This document shows positions 57,430 through 64,000 of a stretch of DNA of 64,000 nucleotides, piece by piece (position 1 is the first letter of the stretch; every line of letters starts with the position of its first letter). The DNA comes from Chlamydoabsidia padenii (lineage: Eukaryota > Mucoromycota > Mucoromycetes > Mucorales > Cunninghamellaceae): contig JAIWND010000011.1 in assembly GCA_025330725.1 (NCBI GenBank), forward strand, positions 434,001-498,000, given 5' to 3'. A model generated the notes under the pieces. The model saw nothing but the letters and a program-made list of their open reading frames with translations. It did no database searches and was not told the origin of the DNA. Made by a program: the position numbers and the translations under genes.

Positions 57430-57883
57430 AGCCACGATACTGTCACTATTTTGAAGGAAATGCAACACCCAGATATTGCTAACTCTATCATCTTGTTGGT
57501 CTATTTCGTGCCGATCATTCTCCAGTCATCAATAGTGCCAACACATACATATACTCTTGATGGAACATATACCGTTGGTGGTAAGTTTAAACAAAGAAAC
57601 AAAAAGGTTTATTGTAGTGCTCACTCATGTATTAACACGTTTTGTCATTCCGTCTATAGACTCTGTCTACCCTCTCTGGCCGAACGTCATAGCACCATAC
57701 TTTAGACGGACGAAGGGCGACTTGAAGAAGAACTTGTACAAGGTTAATTCTTCAACAAGAATGGTGATTGAACGAATATGTGGTCAACTTGTGATCAGAA
57801 GGCGCTTCGTGAAACCGTACCTTTATCTGCTCCTGCTCCAATTGCTCCAGTTGTCTGGGGAGCGCAGATATTGCAGAATTTAG
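57430..57883 (+). mobile_element. PIF/Harbinger-type DDE transposase relic
   Basis: Two coding pieces join across an intron (donor GTAAGT at 57582, acceptor CTATAG at 57659). They read HDTVTILKEMQHPDIANS, then YTLDGTYTVGDSVYPLWPNV with IAPYFRRTK, then SSTRMVIERICGQLVIRRRF. GDSxYPL followed by a tPy block and sxxRmvIERxxGxL is the characteristic second half of the HARBI1/Harbinger DDE domain, including the second catalytic Asp and the Glu. The N-terminal half and the C-terminus are missing or scrambled, so it is a dead copy. It is flanked by further decayed coding pieces. Confidence 0.68.
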
Positions 57884-58849
57884 TCTACGAAAAAAGTACT
57901 TTTATGAACATCGCTTGGACAGGGATTGGTTGCAGGGACTGATGAACTTTGCAAAAGTGACGAAAAAGGTAAATGTTAAAAGGTGATCGGAAGTGGCTCA
58001 ACAACAATAACATCTTCTTCATTATCACCAGCTGAAGGATCAGGTCATAATGATCCAACAGCAACTTTCTCTCCAGTTCCATCATCTTCATCGTCAACAT
58101 CACCAACTCCACCAACAACACCAACAGCTTCTCGATCATTTTGGCCACAGTGACCAACTCCTCCTCCACCAGCATATGTAAGTAACTAACACTTAATCCT
58201 AATCTTACTGATGGCTAACATTATTGATTTATTTTTATTTCATAGGGTACTTTTGACTGTCCGCATATAATTCATGACAAGTATGCTCTCTCCATCGACC
58301 ATCCTAAGGATGCCTTTATATACACCTCTTGTATCCTGTAGATATTGTAAGTCTTAAAATCCTATCTCTTATACAATACTTGGTTTTGACTCACTTTTTT
58401 TATTTAATTTTGTGTAGATAAGAATATCCGATTATGGAGAATGTCACCGACAAAATGTGGCAAGATCCTATTGCTTGAACGATTAGGAAATGTTCGATCT
58501 GTCTTGATCGTACTTATCTTGGTGCTATGATGCATCTTATGCAATTTTTCTGGAGTGTGAAGGTAAGCCTAATAGGTGAAGATGTATCTCAATTGCGCTG
58601 ACTTAATATTTCTTAACATATCAAATAGCGTCAATCCGAATTGGCTATTGCTGGGCAGGAAAAAGTTTGGGCAGAAAGTTGACCGTAGATTTCAGGCCAA
58701 CTGGGAAGGAATATCATGGCTCTCAAGATATAATGCTCTCACTCCTCTTGTCACTCATATCCGCCCTACCGCCATCAAACTCAAAAAATCCGAATCAACA
58801 CTTGGTACGTTTAAACTGGATCCCGGCTCTTCCCTTTAATTATTTCACT
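57884..58849 (+). pseudogene. Decayed coding pieces, possibly a second transposase
   Basis: Plus-strand pieces with splice signals include FSLRKKYFYEHRLDRDWLQG (about 57881-57969, before GTAAAT), a Ser/Thr/Pro-rich segment (about 57990-58170) and CPHIIHDKYALSIDHPKDAF (about 58255). Near 58490-58680 the sequence reads KCSICLDRTYLGAMMHLMQF then RQSELAIAGQEKVWAES. The first and last resemble the zinc-ribbon and helix region of ISXO2/IS1595-type transposases used by some eukaryotic elements. This assignment is weak. Stops break every long frame. Confidence 0.3.
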
Positions 58850-60826
58850 CATTCCCTTCCTTGCATTCTCTCTATACCTTTGTTACTTTGACCCCTTCAC
58901 TTCCTTATATTCTTCTTGTTATTATTTTTTATCTTTGTTTCTTTATTAAAACTGTATATAATAAAAATAAATCTACTTTTAGATCTACTGTATCATGCCT
59001 ATCCGAGGCAAATGTTAAGCCTCGACAGAAAGTCATACTGTATTAACTAGACCATCTTATGACACCGGAACAAGTAACTATATACTTGTTCATGCAGGAA
59101 GACTACTATTGAAAAGCCTCACCAATTAGGGATGACATAAACATTGGAAGACTGATTTTTAGGAAAAAAAAAAAAAAAAAAAAAAGCGCCATGATATAAT
59201 CAATCCCCGCCCTTGTTTGCATGAATCATGATAACTAATCTGACATTGAAGCTATGATAGTCTACTATATGATTCTGTACTATAACCAACAGAGATGGTT
59301 TCCTATCACTGGCAAAAATAGGGGTAATTGTCTTTTGTAGATTTGGGGAATCATGCAAAGCAGATTGATCGAAGATTTGATCCCGCAGTTAGGTTTGTCA
59401 CAACGCCGATCATAAAAAACAGGGAGGGAGAGATGATACAAGAAGATGTTTATTTGAATAATTCAAAAATATGCAATTAACTACTACTAATAATACTAAA
59501 TTACAATCATCCAGTTATTAATACCAACCCACCCCCTTCTTGTTGTTGTATGTTGTGTGTTAGTTGGTATATCAAATTTGCCGATGATGACTAATCATTT
59601 TTCGTTATGTACAGATTCCTATTGTAGGAACATAGACCAGTCGAAGACAAAGTTGAGTCACTCGTTCCATGTGTTGTTCCGATAGCCGAGACCGAATAAA
59701 GATGTGCACCACTAAGAGAATATGAAGTCGCAGTAGATAAAGGATCAAGACGATGTTGTTAGGTGGGCCCACTGGTGATTTTTGAGAAGAGTAGATACCT
59801 TAACATTTTGTCGAGTAGAAGCATTGGTTAATCAGTGCACATACATCGATATATATTGTTGGTATGACTTTACACCAACTCCAAAGGAGAGTACCATCCA
59901 ATACCTTGTTGATATAAACCCAGTCAGTAGTGGTTAGCCTACTTGAATAGACAAAAAAGTATGGTTCAGTGGTGAGTTATTGTCGTTTTGCCTGTTTAGA
60001 TTACAAATATCTTACCTTTAATGAGGAAGAGATGCTGAAGTCATAGGTCCAAAGAGGGATTCGTGCTGGGCTGATCATAGCATTACTTGACTGTTTTGTT
60101 AAATATATACGCTTTAACAGGCTTTTTGAGTGGCATCTATATAATGAAGAAGAGGTGATGAGTCGTTTAACGAAGAGGCAGTGATCGTTTTTTACCTTTG
60201 ATCAAAGATTGGTGTAAAGTAGTTCACTATTCAACGAGGAGTAGCGATCGCGAATAAACGTGTGGTATAACTATTCAAAGAAGAGGTGTTGGTCAATTGT
60301 TCAAGACCTTCCAGTAAAATACCTGACGTTCAAATGGAGAAGATTGAAGGGTAGCTAATGTGGGAATGGAAAAAGAAAGAAGAAAATGTTTCAAAAGAAA
60401 TCCTCTTCTTTGACTTTATTTTCGAATCCCGATACCTGCCCTGTAACTGATTGACACAAAACATGAGATTTTAATAGCTCACACCAATCGATCAACCCGA
60501 GGTGAATAGTCCATATTTTTGAATTCTGCCCGCTTTAAACGTTTGCCCAGGTCGATTCCCTGGTTGGACCGTCCTGGAACTTGGACCACTAATATTTAAA
60601 AGTAGATCTGACATTCATAGTAGCAAATGGCATACAAAAACAAGGGGTAAAACTGTACTCTTTCTCGCCAGCGGCATTTTAAATTGAGGTCAAATGCATG
60701 AATGTCGTCAAAATATATATATATATATATAAAAGAGGCTAAAAAAGTTTTTTTTTTTTTTATTCATTCAATACATATTTACAACAGAAACAAATTTCAC
60801 CAAGTAATAAATAAAAAAGAGTATAT
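58850..60826. other. Intergenic region with a possible minus-strand gene remnant
   Basis: Minus-strand pieces at about 59930-59640 read RLTTTDWVYINKVLDGTLLW, then, after a possible intron, LGPPNNIVLILYLLRLHILL and SRLSEQHMERVTQLCLRLVY. The pattern is vaguely like a Pho80-type cyclin box, but I cannot confirm it. The region also contains an A-tract (59163-59184), TGCATGAA/CCCCGCC pairs (about 59202-59222) and a TA repeat (60714-60731). Confidence 0.35.
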
Positions 60827-63800
60827 CTACGCATCCATCACTAACCAACCCGACATGGTCGAATCATCCCGATTAAGTTTCCAGCTTCCCCAATAATGTA
60901 GATCCAGTTTGAGAGCGACGACCTGCACAACATCCATTCGACTAATCGTTTTAAGCCGAATAAATCCTTCATCGTTGTTATCATCATCGTCATCGTCATC
61001 GTCGTCGCCTCTGAGACAAGCTTCTTCATCCACCACGACGGCACGTTGATCGATAGAGCGGCGGTTAGGCGGGACATAACTGGGCCGACGACGGCGTTTC
61101 GTTTGCAGTTCATAAGCATGCACCACGTCCAAAAAGTCGTCGATATCCTTGACAGGCTGTCCCTGCACTTCGACAATCCACAGACCGGGACGCAGCGCCG
61201 AGGATGCGGGTGAGCCATACAGTGTGCAAGAGACATAGACACCGGTGGGCACATTTCGGACTTGTTCCAGGACGGATTTATAGGGTCGTTGGATTAATGC
61301 GCCTTGCCAGCCCACCACCTGGGTCGTTTCGTAGCCGCTAAATGTACTGAGAGGAACGTCCACTTGTTGTTCCTTGCCGTCGCGTAATATCACCATGTCC
61401 ACCGAATCGAGATCTTGGAGGCAAGTCAGATCAGTCATGCGTGTCACCAGTTTGCCTTGTATGGTCAGGACAAGATCGCCTACCTTTAACACCTTGGCCA
61501 AGGCACTGCGTTCATCCAGGATGTTGAGTACATAGAGTAATGTGTGGCGTGTGCTGCCACTTACTTCGATTTGCTTGATCCAGTCGTCCGAGAGTCCCAA
61601 AGTCCTTGCCGCCGCTAATCGCATCGTCCAGAATTCAGCATCCAGTCCCTTGAAGGTCAGAGGATTGCCATCATCATTATCATCACCATCACGCAGAATC
61701 ATCCGATCAAGAGTAGGTCGAATCAGAGAAGAGGAGATACCAGACATAAAGGAGGTGTCCCGAGCTTTTTCATTTTGAGAAGAGTAACTGACCCAGAGCC
61801 CTTGTACCAATCCATCTTCCGTGGTGAGCAGACCGCCTTGAGTGTTGAGTGCGTCGTCGATCTTGATACCTTCCACATTCATTGCCCGCCATCGAGGAGG
61901 TGAGCATTCACGAGTACCAATGTTGGAGATGGATGCTACTGTCACCTTCTTCATCATGGTGGAATGATCGTTACTGATACCGATAAAGTGTGTTTCGTCG
62001 CCTTGCCCAAGTTCCTTATCACTGAATTCTAGAGGTTTGACAGGAGTATCACCGATAAGAGTGGGATCATAGGTGATCAAAGCATAGTTGTAAAAGGGGT
62101 GCAGGAGGACGAGTTTACCGGGAATAATGATGCTGTTGGCAAAGGTGATGAAGACGTCCCCAAGACTGATGGGAATGGTATCGCGGTCACAGATAATCAA
62201 TGGTCGATCACCCCGAGTAGACACCACATATCCAGTACCATAGAATTGTGTTGCTTTCATACCGTCCACCAGGTAGGGCAAATAAAAGTCGATGGCAACA
62301 AAGGAGGGCATGAGTTTTTCGGCAAGTGCCAAAGAGGTATCAAGGGGTGGAAAAGAGGCAGTGGATGGTGTGTAGGCGAGTGTTTCTTTTGATGAAGGTG
62401 GTGGTGGCATATCTTGATAATCCCAAACTCCGGTTATGTCTACAAAAGGAGAAGAAGGAAAAAAAAAAAAAAAAAAAAAAACGTCAGTGAAAAGATATCA
62501 AGTCTTATTTTTTATGTTACCATTTCGTGTAGCCAATCGGAAAGGATGCCAATGTCGATCCACGTGCATAATCATGACCTTGTCCTTGTAAGCCTTGTGC
62601 AGAGCATAGAATCTATAAAAGTAAAACAAATACTTGTCAGTACCATCCTAACATCCAAGTCACCTTCACTAGTACTTACCGAAGAGGAACCCGAGCACCA
62701 TCAGGTAATTTATTCATAGCATCGATAAAGGCAGCCAAGTTGGGAGTAGGAATATTGTTGACACTGGTAATAATAGATTTCCTCCAAGCGCTTGCACTGG
62801 CCAACATGTGCCCAGAAGTTGCCACATAAACACCGGAGACAGGTTGAGAATAACTTTTTGCCAATTGATAAGACAAATCATGGACGACGCCCCCACCAAT
62901 TTCCACATACGAGGCCGGAGTGATACTATGTAGATCTTGTACGGTCACCTTGACATCCTGTATTTTCTTACCCCGACTGATCGTCAAGGAAATGGTTTGA
63001 CCCACAGCATCATCGATAATTTCAAACAGCGCGATAAAATGAGGCACCATCTTGCCATTGCAGCCCACCACGATATCACCCGGCACCAACTTTGTATCCG
63101 CGGGACCTTGAGGAAGCACACTACGCACCACGAGCATACCGGTTTCATCTGGGAACTTTGTTCGCACTTTTTCCTCCACATGGGCCTTTAGTCCTAGTCG
63201 CCGCACTTCGTTATAGGGGAGGTATTCGAATTCGGTTTGTAGGGTGCCACGGGGTACGGTTTCGGCACGTCGGATATAGGTCAAAGCACGTTGTACACGA
63301 TCTAGAGGTAAATAGTAGCTTGATGATGCTCGACTGGCCCCACCAGCATTCAACGCCACCGCATGTCCATCAATGTCGAGAACGGGACTACCAGAAGATC
63401 CACCGCTTGTTCCTGAGGCCGCTTGAAGATAAAATGTGTTAAAATCGTTGTATTCGCCAATACCATATTCAGGAGCACTATAGAAAAGAAATTAGATGAG
63501 CATCACATTTAGAGTCACTTTTATATATCTTATTACCGTCGATCCAATCTTGCAAGAGTACCAGCCAGAATACTGAGCTTTTCACCCGCATCATTCCTAT
63601 TGACAAAAGAAAAAAAAGTATTAGTACTGTTTAGCTTTTTTTTTTTTTTTAAGACTCACCCTACCACACGGATATCCAATCCAACTTTAGCTCGTTCAGG
63701 ACTTAATTCGATTTCTTCCAAGTCCATGAACTTGATTTTATTGGGATCAAACTAGAAAAAAGGGAGATGAAATAGTTGGTCATGGGTTTATACACATAGG

Positions 63801-64000
63801 GAGTTTTCTACAAAGTTTTACCTGCATAAATCCAAAATCATGGACAGGATCGCGATAAATAGGCATCAGATCCACTTCTTCATAATTGGTCAGTACAGCT
63901 TGAGCCACAATAGGAGCAGGCGAGACAACATGACGGTTAGTCAAGATGATTCCTTGTTGAGCATCTACAATAAACCCAGTAGCAGTATATCCCCCTAATA
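60827..64000 (-). CDS. NMA111: Nma111/HtrA-like nuclear serine protease (partial, N-terminus off window)
   Basis: Large PDZ-containing HtrA-family protease; the yeast protein is nuclear and cleaves the IAP-like Bir1, promoting apoptosis-like death. Visible exons (64000-63822, 63751-63660, 63596-63537, 63477-62680, 62612-62521, 62439-60827) encode about 944 residues; the family length is about 1000, so roughly 50-60 N-terminal residues lie outside. The triad is seen in [11 protein letters not shown] (His), VHDFGFMQ (Asp) and [13 protein letters not shown] (Ser). PDZ-like modules follow ([19 protein letters not shown]), then a degenerate second protease half and a second PDZ pair. An NLS-like [15 protein letters not shown] and an Asp tract precede the C-terminus. 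Confidence 0.96.

Overview
The window is nuclear DNA of a filamentous early-diverging fungus, most likely Mucoromycota (Mucorales-like). The evidence is AT-rich, homopolymer-rich intergenic DNA, many short GT-AG introns (about 50-90 nt, donor GTAAGT/GTAAAT, branch point like TACTAAC), and a gene set of fungal housekeeping and fungal-specific proteins: a velvet factor, DASH subunit Dam1, steryl-beta-glucosidase, Pfa4-type DHHC, ATP-type PEPCK, plus a FAM72 homologue. The species assignment is inference. Exon boundaries were read by eye and all stated exon sets keep frame.

Layout. 1-10.4 kb: 3' end of a NuiA-like nuclease-inhibitor gene (+), a long repeat-rich gap with a near-perfect inverted repeat, a Q/H-rich coiled-coil protein (-), ribosomal protein uL22 (-) and the 11-exon nucleoporin Nup93/Nic96 (-). 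10.6-13.6 kb: lipoyl synthase (+), sharing a 232-bp divergent promoter with Nup93, and a LACTB2-like metallo-beta-lactamase (+). 13.6-19 kb: a gene-poor stretch with broken coding remnants. 19-29 kb: pyrroline-5-carboxylate reductase (+), a Zn2Cys6 regulator (-), a broken RING-finger gene (-), a small unknown gene (-), an Aim32/Apd1-type thioredoxin-like Fe-S protein (-), FAM72 (-) and a DHHC palmitoyltransferase (-). 29.8-41 kb: pterin-4a-carbinolamine dehydratase (+), a decayed stretch, a seven-TM protein (+), exocyst Exo70 (+), a small unknown protein (-) and a GH5 steryl-glucosidase-type enzyme (-). 42.5-56.7 kb: a GPI-anchored Kre9/Knh-like wall protein (+), a histidine phosphatase (+), exosome Mtr3 (-), a Dam1-like protein with a C-terminal winged-helix-like extension (-), a velvet factor (-), a BAG-domain protein (-), STRAP (+) and PEPCK (+). 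56.7-64 kb: a transposon graveyard with a PIF/Harbinger-type transposase relic, a possible degraded minus-strand gene, and Nma111/HtrA (-) running off the right edge.

The genes are mostly independent housekeeping units, not a metabolic cluster. The strongest unexplained signal is non-coding. A short motif, consensus TTYRAATCCCGCC in either orientation, recurs about every 2 kb. It sits 40-190 bp upstream of most start codons and is often paired with TTCATGCA. It looks like a lineage-specific core promoter module. No CRISPR array, rRNA or convincing tRNA was seen.
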